A program made the translations under genes and the position numbers. A stretch of DNA of 64,000 bases. Source: Mycobacterium sp. 1245805.9 (GTDB lineage Bacteria; Actinomycetota; Actinomycetes; Mycobacteriales; Mycobacteriaceae). Position 1 is the first letter of the stretch. Each line of letters opens with the position of its first letter. The notes under the pieces were generated by a model. The model worked only from the letters and a program-made list of their open reading frames with translations, was not told the DNA's origin and made no database searches. Positions 1-7,955 of this stretch are shown one piece after another. The DNA is taken from contig NZ_LZKR01000029.1 in assembly GCF_001672915.1 (NCBI RefSeq), positions 1 to 64,000 of the forward strand. Reading direction: 5' to 3'.

Positions 1-1330
1 GCTCCGGTCGGACCAGTCGCTCCCGTCGGACCAGTCGCTCCCGTCGGGCCAGTCGCTCCGGTGGCGCCGGTCGGACCCGTCGCTCCCGTCGGACCAGTCG
101 CTCCCGTTGGGCCAGTCGCTCCGGTGGCGCCGGTCGGACCAGTCGCCCCGGTCGGACCAGTCGCCCCGGTCGGACCAGTCGCCCCGGTCGGGCCAGTCGC
201 TCCGGTCGCCCCGGTCGGGCCAGTCGCTCCGGTCGGGCCCGTCGCTCCGGTCGCTCCGGTGGCGCCGGTCGGACCAGTCGCTCCGGTCGGACCAGTCGCC
301 CCGGTCGGGCCAGTCGCTCCGGTGGCGCCGGTCGGACCAGTCGCCCCGGTCGCACCGGTCGGACCCGTCGCTCCCGTCGGACCAGTCGCTCCCGTCGGAC
401 CAGTCGCTCCCGTCGGGCCAGTCGCTCCGGTGGCGCCGGTCGGACCAGTCGCCCCGGTCGGACCGGTCGCTCCGGTCGGGCCAGTCGCTCCGGTGGCGCC
501 GGTCGGACCAGTCGCCCCGGTCGGACCAGTCGCTCCGGTCGGGCCAGTCGCTCCGGTGGCGCCGGTCGGACCAGTCGCTCCGGTCGGACCAGTCGCTCCG
601 GTCGGGCCAGTCGCTCCGGTGGCGCCGGTCGGACCAGTCGCCCCGGTCGAGCCGGTCGGACCAGTCGCCCCGGTCGGACCAGTTGCCCCGGTCGAGCCGG
701 TCGGACCAGTCGCTCCCGTCGGGCCAGTCGCTCCGGTGGCGCCGGTCGGACCAGTCGCACCAGTCGAACCGGTCGCACCGGTCGGACCAGTCGCCCCGGT
801 CGGACCAGTTGCCCCGGTCGCCCCGGTCGGACCAGTCGCTCCCGTCGGGCCAGTCGCTCCGGTGGCGCCGGTCGGACCAGTCGCTCCCGTCGGACCAGTC
901 GCCCCAGTCGCCCCGGTCGGACCAGTCGCTCCCGTCGGACCGGTCGCCCCGGTCGCCCCGGTCGCCCCGGTCGGACCAGTCGCCCCGGTCGGACCAGTCG
1001 CACCAGTCGAACCGGTCGCCCCGGTCGGACCAGTCGCCCCAGTCGGACCAGTCGCACCAGTCGAACCGGTCGCACCGGTCGGACCAGTCGCCCCAGTCGA
1101 ACCGGTCGCGCCGGTCGGACCAGTCGCCCCAGTCGAGCCAGTGGAACCAGTCGGTCCGGTCGGACCAGTCGCCCCAGTGGACCCGGTCGAGCCGGTCGGC
1201 CCAGTGGAGCCCGTCGGCCCGGTAGAGCCCGTCGGCCCTGTGGAGCCGGTCGGTCCTGTGGTGCCCGTCGGGCCAATCGGCCCAGTCGGACCGGTCGGCC
1301 CAATCGGACCGGTCGGGCCAATCGGACCGG
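1..1330. repeat. 9-bp Gly-X-Y coding repeat with 63-bp higher-order units
   Basis: The DNA is built from 9-bp units, each encoding Gly-X-Thr on the minus strand. A marker segment (ggtggcgccggtcgga) recurs at 60, 123, 258, 321, 429, 492, 555, 618, 735 and 861. Several of these intervals are exactly 63 bp (21 residues, seven triplets), and 735 to 861 is twice 63. Such a near-identical tandem array would be expected to vary in copy number and to be hard to assemble. Confidence 0.9.
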
Positions 1331-2531
1331 TGGAGCCGGTGCCGCCACCGCCGCCGCCACCGCCGCCGGACTGACCGTTTTGGCCATCGTGTCCATCCTG
1401 GCCGAACAATCCGCCGTGTCCTCCGGCACCGCCTAGACCGCCTAAGCCGCCGGGACCGCCGGGACCACTGCCGGCGCCCGTACCGCCCACGCCGCCGGCC
1501 CCGCCGGCGCCACCGTCACCACCATGACCGAAGAGGAAGCCACCAGCACCACCGGCACCACCAGCGCCACCGGCGCCGCCGACACCGCCGGCTCCGTTAG
1601 GGCCAACGCCCGGCGCGCCCGGGGCGCCCGCTCCGCCGGCACCGCCGTCACCGCCGGAGCCCAGGAAGAACCCGCCAGCGCCACCATGACCACCGGCACC
1701 TCCGTTACCGCCGAAGCCAGTGGCCGCGCCGCCGGCACCGCCGGCGCCGCCGTGACCTAAGAAGAACCCGCCGGCGCCACCCGCACCACCGGCGCCACCA
1801 GTGGCACCAACGGCACTGGTCGCTCCACCGGCGCCACCGGCACCACCATGGCCGAAGAAGAAGCCGCCAGCGCCACCGGCACCACCGACACCGCCATTGC
1901 CGATAGCGCTCGCTCCGCCGGCACCACCGGCACCACCGGCGCCATACAGCCACCCACCATGACCGCCGGCGCCACCGGCAGCACCGGCGCCGCCCATGCC
2001 GCCCATGCCGCCGTTACCGATCAACCCTGCCGAGCCACCAGCACCGCCGATATTGCCCGGTGCCGTGCTGTTACCACCGGAGCCACCACTGCCGTACAAC
2101 CACCCGCCGGGATCGCCGGCGGTGCCTTGCGCCCCGCTGGTCCCATTCGCGCCGTTACCGATCAGCGGACGCCCCGTCGCCGCCGCTACAGCTCCATTGA
2201 TCGCAGCACCCGGCGCGCGCACCGCGGCGTCAACCATCTGCGCCGCATTGGCCGCCTCGGCGCCCACATACGCCGCCCCGCCGGCGGACATGTTGCGGGT
2301 GAACTGGTCATGGAATGCCACTGCCCGCGCGACCAGCGCCTGATAATCCTCCCCGTACTGGGCGAACAGCGAAGCGATCGCGGTCGACACCTCATCGGCC
2401 GCCGGGCCCAGCACCCCGGTCGTCGGACCGGCCGCCGCCGCGGTGGCGGCCGCCAAGCTCGCGCCGATGCTGTCAAGATTCGCAGCCACCCACTGGACGG
2501 CGGCCGGGGAGACGTACAGCGGAGAGGTCAT
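1..2531 (-). CDS. PE-PGRS protein with C-terminal collagen-like repeat (3' end outside window)
   Basis: The frame opens at the ATG at 2529-2531 and stays open to the window edge, giving at least 843 residues. Residues 1-100 are a PE domain: it begins [20 protein letters not shown] and carries the usual FHDQF and GAEAANA segments. A Gly-Gly-Ala/Gly-Asn PGRS region follows, with [13 protein letters not shown] modules, to about residue 375, then an octaglycine-like linker near residue 390-400. From there to the edge the protein is uninterrupted Gly-X-Y triplets, mostly GPT and GAT, with GPI and GST near the start. PE domains normally direct export through ESX systems to the cell surface. The collagen-like tail is not part of the standard PGRS pattern. 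Function is unknown; the family call is secure, the role is not. Confidence 0.9.
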   Translation of the reverse strand, partial: MTSPLYVSPAAVQWVAANLDSIGASLAAATAAAAGPTTGVLGPAADEVSTAIASLFAQYGEDYQALVARAVAFHDQFTRNMSAGGAAYVGAEAANAAQMVDAAVRAPGAAINGAVAAATGRPLIGNGANGTSGAQGTAGDPGGWLYGSGGSGGNSTAPGNIGGAGGSAGLIGNGGMGGMGGAGAAGGAGGHGGWLYGAGGAGGAGGASAIGNGGVGGAGGAGGFFFGHGGAGGAGGATSAVGATGGAGGAGGAGGFFLGHGGAGGAGGAATGFGGNGGAGGHGGAGGFFLGSGGDGGAGGAGAPGAPGVGPNGAGGVGGAGGAGGAGGAGGFLFGHGGDGGAGGAGGVGGTGAGSGPGGPGGLGGLGGAGGHGGLFGQDGHDGQNGQSGGGGGGGGGTGSTGPIGPTGPIGPTGPTGPIGPTGTTGPTGSTGPTGSTGPTGSTGPTGSTGSTGATGPTGPTGSTGSTGATGPTGATGSTGATGPTGATGSTGATGPTGATGPTGATGSTGATGPTGATGPTGATGATGATGPTGATGPTGATGATGPTGATGPTGATGATGPTGATGPTGATGATGPTGATGPTGATGSTGATGPTGATGATGPTGATGPTGSTGATGPTGATGPTGSTGATGPTGATGATGPTGATGPTGATGPTGATGATGPTGATGPTGATGPTGATGATGPTGATGPTGATGPTGATGATGPTGATGPTGATGPTGATGPTGATGATGPTGATGATGPTGATGPTGATGPTGATGATGATGPTGATGPTGATGATGPTGATGPTGATGPTGATGPTGATGATGPTGATGPTGATGPTGATGATGPTGATGPTGATGPTG

Positions 2532-2972
2532 GGCAGGGCACCCCATATTCATCGCTAGCCCCGTCTAAAGGGCCTAATTCCAGAACTGCAATAGAGCGAT
2601 CGAATCGAGACAGTACCTCGGAAGATCGGTCATTCGATACAGCTTTCTATAGACTGGAAACGGTCGGATTTATTGTTTGGACACGGTCGGATTTTGAATA
2701 GATAAATTGGATACAGTCGACTTATAAAATGGATGTAGTCGAGTTTATAAATTGGACATGATCGGGTTTATAAAGTGGACGCAGTCGGCTTTATAAATTG
2801 GACACAGTCCGGTTTGTAGATTGGACGCAGTCAGGTTTGACGATCCTCCAGAGCCCCCGCTGCGGGTCTGGCCTTCGGTCGCCAGCCGCGCGAGCGCGCC
2901 AGGACCCACAGCGCCGGCTCTACGACGACCCGTCGTAGACGAGCCGTGCCCGCCCAACTAAGGTGGATGGCT
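2532..2972. other. AT-rich intergenic region between PE-PGRS and sigC
   Basis: These 441 bp separate the divergent PE-PGRS gene and sigC. The part from about 2560 to 2840 is much richer in A and T than the rest of the window and contains the 23-bp repeat array annotated separately. The part next to sigC (2840-2972) returns to high GC. No convincing gene is present; short open frames crossing it have no recognisable content. Confidence 0.7.
2640..2842. repeat. Eight degenerate 23-bp direct repeats
   Basis: A core reading roughly TTTATAAATTGGACACAGTC repeats with its TGG at 2655, 2678, 2708, 2730, 2753, 2776, 2799 and 2822. Spacing is 23 bp for five steps, with one of 22 and one of 30. The most constant part is TGGA(C/T)nnnGTC followed by GG and a T-run. 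The 23-bp period is close to two helical turns, so a DNA-binding protein could sit on one face of an array. An AT-rich array also suits the nucleoid protein Lsr2. Function is inferred, not shown. Confidence 0.85.
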
Positions 2973-3527
2973 ATGACCGCGTCAAGCGACGACGAGGCCG
3001 TCACCGACCTCGCGTTGGCCGCCGCACGCGGGAACGAGCGAGCGCTCGAGGCTTTCATCAAGGCGACCCAGCAAGACGTGTGGCGTTTCGTCACCTACCT
3101 GTCCGACGCGAGCGCCGCGGACGACCTGACGCAGGAAACCTTCCTGCGGGCGATCGGGGCGATCGAACGGTTCTCCGGACGATCCAGCGCCCGGACGTGG
3201 CTGCTGGCCATCGCACGCCGTGTCGTGGCCGATCACATCCGGCACGCTCAATCGCGGCCGCGGACCGCATCCGGCGCCGACCCGGCTCACTTCCTAAGCG
3301 GCGATCGCCACGCCCGGGGATTCGAAGACCTGGTCGAGGTGACCACGATGATCGCGAACCTCACCACCGAGCAGCGGGAGGCGCTGTTGCTCACGCAGCT
3401 GCTCGGGCTGCCCTACGCCGACGCCGCGGCGGTCTGCGGCTGCCCGGTGGGCACCATCCGATCCCGCGTCGCCCGGGCCCGCGACGCACTGTTGGCCGAC
3501 GCGGAGCGCGAGGACCTGACCGGCTAA
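2973..3527 (+). CDS. sigC: ECF RNA polymerase sigma factor SigC
   Basis: A 184-residue group 4 (ECF) sigma factor. Region 2 spans about residues 20-90, including [18 protein letters not shown] and the [15 protein letters not shown] helix. Region 4 spans about 120-175, with the recognition helix around [16 protein letters not shown]. Sequence and length match SigC of M. tuberculosis almost throughout. The ATG at 2973 is preferred over an in-frame start at 2946 because it gives the family N-terminus (MTAS..DDEAV) and has AAGG about nine bases upstream. The 3' end overlaps the convergent cobK stop by 4 bp. No anti-sigma gene is adjacent, as is usual for sigC. Confidence 0.95.
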   Translation: MTASSDDEAVTDLALAAARGNERALEAFIKATQQDVWRFVTYLSDASAADDLTQETFLRAIGAIERFSGRSSARTWLLAIARRVVADHIRHAQSRPRTASGADPAHFLSGDRHARGFEDLVEVTTMIANLTTEQREALLLTQLLGLPYADAAAVCGCPVGTIRSRVARARDALLADAEREDLTG

Positions 3528-4249
3528 TCAAGCGCCGCAACCCATTCGGCGGCCTCTTCCGCGGTGCCGACGGTTGCCACGCCGGCCGGAGGTTTCGGTC
3601 TCGCGACCATTACCACCGGAATGTCGAGCGCGGCGGCCGCGTCCAGCTTGGCGCGGGTCATGTCGCCGCCGCTGTTCTTGGTGACCAACGCGTCGATGCG
3701 GTGTTCACGCAGCAGGGAGAGCTCGTCGTCGTAGCGATACGGCCCGCGCGACAGCAGCAACTGGTAGCGACGCGGTAGCGACGCGGCGTCCGGCGCCGTG
3801 ACCACACGGATCAGAAACCAAGCGTCGCTATCGCAGAAGGCTCGGACGCTTGAACGGCCGGTGGTGAGAAATACCCGTGAATATTGTTGCTTCGCCACGG
3901 CTTCGGCTGCCTCGGTGTCCGAGTCGACGACGAGGGCCTCGCCGGTCTCCCACGCCGGGCGGGCCAGCACCAAGTGTGGTATTCGCAGTGCGGCGCATGC
4001 TTCGGCGGCGTGCGCGGTCATGGTCGCCGCGAACGGGTGGGTGGCGTCGACGACGGCGTCGATGTGTTCGTCTCGCAACCAGCGTTTTAGTCCGTCGACG
4101 CCGCCGAAACCGCCGATGCGCACCGGGCCGACGGGAAGGGCGGGATCGGGGACGCGGCCGGCCAGCGAGCTGACGATGTCGACGCGCGGGTGCAGGGTCT
4201 CGGCCAGCGCGCGGGCCTCGCCGGTGCCACCGAGCAGCAGGACCCGCAT
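3524..4249 (-). CDS. cobK: Precorrin-6A reductase CobK
   Basis: This 241-residue cytoplasmic enzyme uses NADPH to reduce precorrin-6A in the aerobic cobalamin pathway. The N-terminus [17 protein letters not shown] is the CbiJ/CobK nucleotide-binding motif; DATHPFA and the VTKNSGG segment near the C-terminus are family features. The ATG at 4247-4249 overlaps the cobM stop by one base (TGATG), so translation is probably coupled. The frame is open further upstream, but only as read-through of the cobM region. The stop overlaps the 3' end of sigC. It is the last gene of the SDR–cobL–cobM–cobK operon. Confidence 0.93.
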   Translation of the reverse strand: MRVLLLGGTGEARALAETLHPRVDIVSSLAGRVPDPALPVGPVRIGGFGGVDGLKRWLRDEHIDAVVDATHPFAATMTAHAAEACAALRIPHLVLARPAWETGEALVVDSDTEAAEAVAKQQYSRVFLTTGRSSVRAFCDSDAWFLIRVVTAPDAASLPRRYQLLLSRGPYRYDDELSLLREHRIDALVTKNSGGDMTRAKLDAAAALDIPVVMVARPKPPAGVATVGTAEEAAEWVAALD

Positions 4250-5001
4250 CAGTGCCGGCTCCCCCGGATCCGCCCGGTGGAATACAGGTAGCTGTCGGTG
4301 AACCCCTCGGCGGCCAGGACATCGCCGACGATGATCACGGCGGTCTTGGTGATGTTGGCGTCGTGCATCTGGCCGGCGATGTCGGCCAGCGTGCCGCGCA
4401 ACAGCACCTGCTGGGGCCAGCTCGCGAAAGCGACTACCGCAGCGGGTGTTTCGGGTCGATAGCCATCGAGTAACTGCGGGACGATGGCGTCGATCTGGGC
4501 GGCCGCCAGGTGTAGGACCAACGTACCGCCGGTTTGGGCGAGGGCTCGCAGCTCTTCGCCCTCCGGCATGGGCGTCGATAGGGTCGCGACCCGGCTCAAC
4601 GTCACCGTCTGCGCCACACCGGGGACGGTGAGCTCGCGCTTCAACACGGCCGCGGCTGCGGCGAAAGCCGGTACACCCGGTACGATTTCGTAGTCGATGC
4701 CCAGAGCGTCGAGTCGGCGACACTGCTCGGCCAAAGCGCTGTACAGCGACGGGTCACCGGAGTGTAGCCGGGCCACGTCATGGCCGGCCGCGTCGGCGTC
4801 GGCGATTTCGGTGACAATCCGCTCGAGCGTAAGCGGGCCTGTGTCAACGACTTTCGCGTCGGATGGGCACAGCGCGAGCAGGTCGTCGGGCATGATGGAG
4901 CCGGCGTACAGGCACGTCTGGCAGCTTTCGAGGAGCCGCTGGCCGCGGACGGTGATGAGGTCGGCGGCGCCGGGGCCCGCGCCGATGAAGTACACGGTCA
5001 T
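4249..5001 (-). CDS. cobM: Precorrin-4 C11-methyltransferase CobM
   Basis: A 250-residue SAM-dependent uroporphyrin/precorrin methyltransferase. It begins MTVYFIGAGPGAADLITVRG, the typical tetrapyrrole methylase loop. It also has YAGSIMP, the LHSGDPSLYSA motif and IVPGVPAFAAAAA, all typical of CobM/CbiF. It methylates C11 of precorrin-4 in corrin ring synthesis. The start is the ATG at 4999-5001, giving a 4-bp ATGA overlap with the cobL stop; a GTG slightly upstream is a less likely alternative. Confidence 0.94.
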   Translation of the reverse strand: MTVYFIGAGPGAADLITVRGQRLLESCQTCLYAGSIMPDDLLALCPSDAKVVDTGPLTLERIVTEIADADAAGHDVARLHSGDPSLYSALAEQCRRLDALGIDYEIVPGVPAFAAAAAVLKRELTVPGVAQTVTLSRVATLSTPMPEGEELRALAQTGGTLVLHLAAAQIDAIVPQLLDGYRPETPAAVVAFASWPQQVLLRGTLADIAGQMHDANITKTAVIIVGDVLAAEGFTDSYLYSTGRIRGSRH

Positions 5002-6164
5002 TTCGTCATCGTCCACTGGGTGACCGGATATTGAGGGCGCCATCCCGTGAAGCCGCCGAGTGGCTCGGCCTGATAGTGCTGGAAGCGCCGCAGCTGGCCC
5101 CCAAACCGTGAGTAAGACTGCGCCAGAAGGGCTTCCGATTCTGCGGTGACCGCGTTGGCGACGAGGCGCCCCCCTTGGGGCAGGTTGTCGAGGCACGCGT
5201 CGAGCAGGACGGGTTCGGTCAGGCCGCCGCCGATGAAGATGGCGGCGGGTGCTTCGGCGCCGTCGAACGCCTGCGGTGCCTCGGCGTGGACGTCGATGTC
5301 GACGCCGAAGGACGCGGCGTTGGAGGCAATGTTGCGGCGGCGCCGTTCGTCGCGCTCGAACGCGACCGCGCTGCAGCCCCGCCAGCTGAGGCACCATTCG
5401 ACGCTGATGCTGCCCGAGCCGGCGCCGACGTCCCACAGTCGCTCCCCCGGTCGCGGCGCGAGCGCGGCCAGGGTCGCCGCCCGGACCTCGTGTTTGGTGA
5501 TCTGGCCGTCGTGGACGAACGCGTCGTCGGGATAAGGCGACATGCGTTCGTCGGGCAGGTATCTCACGGTGATCACGTTGAGGTCGTCGATGTCTTGCGG
5601 TGGGTTGTCGGCCCATTGACGCGCGGTGCCGTCGCGGCGGCGTTCGGTTGGGGCGCCGAGGTTTTCGAGCACGCTGAACTTGGAGTCGCCGCGGCCGTGC
5701 GCGCTGAGCAGGACGGCCAGTTCCGTGGGGGTGGATGCGTTTTTCGACAGCACGATCGCCTGACCGCCGCGGCGGACCGCGGTGTGCGGCTGCGCGGTGA
5801 CCAGGCTGATCACCTCGGTGTCGTGGGCATTCCAGCCCATCCGCGCACACGCGAGCGTTACCGACGACACGTGCGGCAGCACCCTCACTTTTTCGGGCCC
5901 GTACAAGCGGATCAGTGTGCCGCCGATGCCGTGCAGGAGCGGATCGCCACTGGCGACGATGTGGATTTCGTCGTCTACGGGTAGTGCTTGCAGGGCGGGC
6001 AGCATCGGTGAGGGCCACTCCCGCCGCGGTGCTGCCACCGTGTCGTCGAGTAGGTCGAGCTGGCGCTTGGACCCATAAATAACTGTGGCCCTGTGTAATT
6101 CGGCACGCGACGTTTCGGCGAGTCCGGCCATGCCGTCGGCGCCGATGCCGACAACGACGATCAT
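4998..6164 (-). CDS. cobL: Precorrin-6Y C5,15-methyltransferase (decarboxylating) CobL
   Basis: A 388-residue two-domain fusion. The N-terminal CbiE-type methylase (about 1-200) starts MIVVVGIGADGMAGL and contains ASGDPLLHGIGG. The C-terminal CbiT-type domain (about 210-388) has the SAM motif LWDVGAGSGSISVEW and FIGGGLTEP. It methylates C5 and C15 and decarboxylates the acetate chain of precorrin-6B. The ATG at 6162-6164 is chosen over an in-frame start at 6242 because it begins at the family motif and overlaps the upstream SDR stop by 4 bp (ATGA). Confidence 0.94.
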   Translation of the reverse strand: MIVVVGIGADGMAGLAETSRAELHRATVIYGSKRQLDLLDDTVAAPRREWPSPMLPALQALPVDDEIHIVASGDPLLHGIGGTLIRLYGPEKVRVLPHVSSVTLACARMGWNAHDTEVISLVTAQPHTAVRRGGQAIVLSKNASTPTELAVLLSAHGRGDSKFSVLENLGAPTERRRDGTARQWADNPPQDIDDLNVITVRYLPDERMSPYPDDAFVHDGQITKHEVRAATLAALAPRPGERLWDVGAGSGSISVEWCLSWRGCSAVAFERDERRRRNIASNAASFGVDIDVHAEAPQAFDGAEAPAAIFIGGGLTEPVLLDACLDNLPQGGRLVANAVTAESEALLAQSYSRFGGQLRRFQHYQAEPLGGFTGWRPQYPVTQWTMTK

Positions 6165-6925
6165 CGCGGCATCCTGCGCCAGACGAACTGCGGCAGCAGC
6201 CGCATCACGAAGAACATCGGCCGCAGCGACCACGGGATCCACACGGTGCGCCGACCCTTCGCCAGCGCCCGCGCGGTCGCGGCGGCCACTTGTTCTGGGG
6301 TGCTCGACAGCGGCGCGGGCCTCATGCCCTCGGTCATGCGTCCGATGACGAAGCCCGGGCGCGCGATGAGCAGTTTTACGCCGGTTCCGTGCAGGGCGTC
6401 GGCCAGCCCGCTGGCGAAGCCGTCCAGTCCGGCCTTCGCCGAGCCGTAGACGTAGTTGGCGCGGCGCACGCGAACCCCGGCGACGGAGGAGAACACCACT
6501 AGCGAGCCGCGGCCGGCGGTGCGCATGGCCGCGGCCAGATGGGTGAGCATGCTGACTTCGGCGACATAGTCGGTGTGCACGATCGCGACCGCGTGGGCGG
6601 CGTCGGTCTCGGCGCGGGCCTGGTCGCCGAGGATCCCGAAGGCCAGCACCGCGGTGCCGATGGGCCCATGGTCGGCGATGATCGAGGCGACGAGGGGGCC
6701 GTGCGAGGCAAGGTCGTCTGCGTCGAACTCGATCGTGTGCACCGCAGCAGCGCCGGCGGCTTTGAGGGTAGTGATCTGATCGTCGAGCTGATCGGACCTG
6801 CGCGCCGCCAGCACCACCGTCGCTCCGGGTGCCAGTCGCCGCGCGAGTTCAATGCCGATCTCGCTGCGGCCGCCCAGGATTAGTACCGGACCCGCGCCCG
6901 TGTCGTCCACGGCTGCGATTATCAC
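6161..6925 (-). CDS. Short-chain dehydrogenase/reductase (Rv2073c-like)
   Basis: A 254-residue classical-type SDR. The nucleotide-binding loop is LILGGRSEIGIELARRL (about 14-30), an atypical GGRSEIG in place of TGxxxGIG. The catalytic Ser is in VVFSSVAGVRVRR and the Tyr/Lys pair is in YVYGSAKAGLDGF. The C-terminus is hydrophobic and basic (WSLRPMFFVMRLLPQFVWRR), possibly a membrane contact. It resembles the DprE2/Rv2073c group. It is the first gene of the cobLMK operon with a 4-bp overlap, but no corrin-pathway role is established, and the substrate is unknown. Confidence 0.85.
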   Translation of the reverse strand: MIIAAVDDTGAGPVLILGGRSEIGIELARRLAPGATVVLAARRSDQLDDQITTLKAAGAAAVHTIEFDADDLASHGPLVASIIADHGPIGTAVLAFGILGDQARAETDAAHAVAIVHTDYVAEVSMLTHLAAAMRTAGRGSLVVFSSVAGVRVRRANYVYGSAKAGLDGFASGLADALHGTGVKLLIARPGFVIGRMTEGMRPAPLSSTPEQVAAATARALAKGRRTVWIPWSLRPMFFVMRLLPQFVWRRMPR

Positions 6926-6945
6926 CTGCGCTAGCGTGAGCGGTG

Positions 6946-7356
6946 ATGGCGAATACCACTACGAGGCTGACCGACGATGCGCTGGCCTTCCTGTCAGAAC
7001 GTCACCTGGCCATGTTGACCACGCTGCGGGCCGACAATTCACCGCATGTGGTGGCCGTGGGTTTCACCTTCGATCCCAAGACCCACATCGCGCGGGTCAT
7101 CACCACCGGCGGCTCCCAGAAGGCGGTCAATGCCGACCGCGCCGGGGTGGCCGTGCTAAGCCAGGTCGACGGGGCGCGGTGGCTGTCGCTGGAGGGTCGG
7201 TCCAAGGTCAACAGCGATGCCGACGCCGTGCGTGACGCCGAGCTTCGGTATGCCCAGCGGTATCGGACCCCCAGGCCCAACCCGCGCCGCGTGGTGATCG
7301 AGGTGCAGGTGGAGCGGGTGCTTGGTTCGTCGGATTTGCTGGACCGGGGTGAGTAG
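6946..7356 (+). CDS. F420H2-dependent biliverdin reductase-like protein (Rv2074 family)
   Basis: A 136-residue split-barrel flavin/deazaflavin-binding protein, nearly identical in pattern to Rv2074, which has been described as an F420H2-dependent biliverdin reductase. Visible family segments are [21 protein letters not shown], the strand around [21 protein letters not shown] (F420-binding side) and [16 protein letters not shown]. The start is either ATG 6946 or the adjacent GTG 6943; both give the same protein apart from one residue. It is divergent from the SDR–cob operon with only about 20 bp between starts, so the promoters overlap. Confidence 0.9.
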   Translation: MANTTTRLTDDALAFLSERHLAMLTTLRADNSPHVVAVGFTFDPKTHIARVITTGGSQKAVNADRAGVAVLSQVDGARWLSLEGRSKVNSDADAVRDAELRYAQRYRTPRPNPRRVVIEVQVERVLGSSDLLDRGE

Positions 7357-7418
7357 TTTCTCGGCGGCGACCCTTTGTGGGATCGACGGCGCGGGAGCCA
7401 CTGTGAGCCTACGTCTCG

Positions 7419-7955
7419 CTATCTCTGGCCGAATAGCGGTTTCCCGTCGGGATCGACGGCCGAGGCTTCGATCTCCTCTATTGTCGCCGTGAGATATACC
7501 GCGAGCTTGGTTAGTTCTGCTCTCGCGGTTACTTTGTCGGAGCTGCTGACAGCCACCGTCGCGCCATCGGAAGCGATTAGTGCGAAGCGCTGAACGCCGT
7601 CGAAGGAACGTGTATCGATACTAAAGCCCGCCGATTTTTCTTCGGGAGGTATTGCAACCCGTACACGAGGCAGACCCCGGATACTTCTGATAGACAGCGC
7701 GAACCTTCCAAAAAAATACTTTTCGATCGTGGTCATCGTCGGAGCAGCCAATATAAAGTGCTCTGATCCCATGCGGTCAGAATCGGTTACGACGAACCAG
7801 CCGCCGTGATTTTTCCCAATCAGTAGCCGAATCTCGCCGAGGGAGGCCCAGAACACCGCGCGTCCGTCGCTGGTACTGGACGCAGGAGTCAGCGCGTAAT
7901 CAGCCTGCTTGGCCCATTGCTCAAGCTGCGGAGATATTTCTATGTGATCTGTCAT
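7419..7955 (-). CDS. Immunity protein for TNT toxin (IFT/Imm61-like)
   Basis: A 178-residue soluble protein lying immediately downstream of the CpnT-like toxin and overlapping its stop by 4 bp (7952-7955). Start MTDHIEISPQLEQWAKQADY and the internal DGRAVFWASLGEIRLLIGK recall the IFT antitoxin that neutralises the M. tuberculosis TNT toxin (Imm61 family as I recall it). The expected role is to bind the toxin domain in the cytoplasm and block NAD hydrolysis. GC content is visibly lower than that of neighbouring genes, like the toxin's C-terminal domain. The assignment rests mainly on position and partial resemblance. Confidence 0.75.
   Translation of the reverse strand: MTDHIEISPQLEQWAKQADYALTPASSTSDGRAVFWASLGEIRLLIGKNHGGWFVVTDSDRMGSEHFILAAPTMTTIEKYFFGRFALSIRSIRGLPRVRVAIPPEEKSAGFSIDTRSFDGVQRFALIASDGATVAVSSSDKVTARAELTKLAVYLTATIEEIEASAVDPDGKPLFGQR

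Noticed and set aside
61..1374. A long plus-strand open frame encoding APV/GPV repeats, and an overlapping frame 107-1225 rich in R, S and Q
   Set aside because: Both are the complement of the Gly-X-Thr repeat of the minus-strand PE-PGRS gene. The 9-bp repeat has no stops in several frames, and neither reading has a start context or family match.
2640..2842. CRISPR array
   Set aside because: The 23-bp units are direct and contiguous with no unique spacers, and no cas gene is present.
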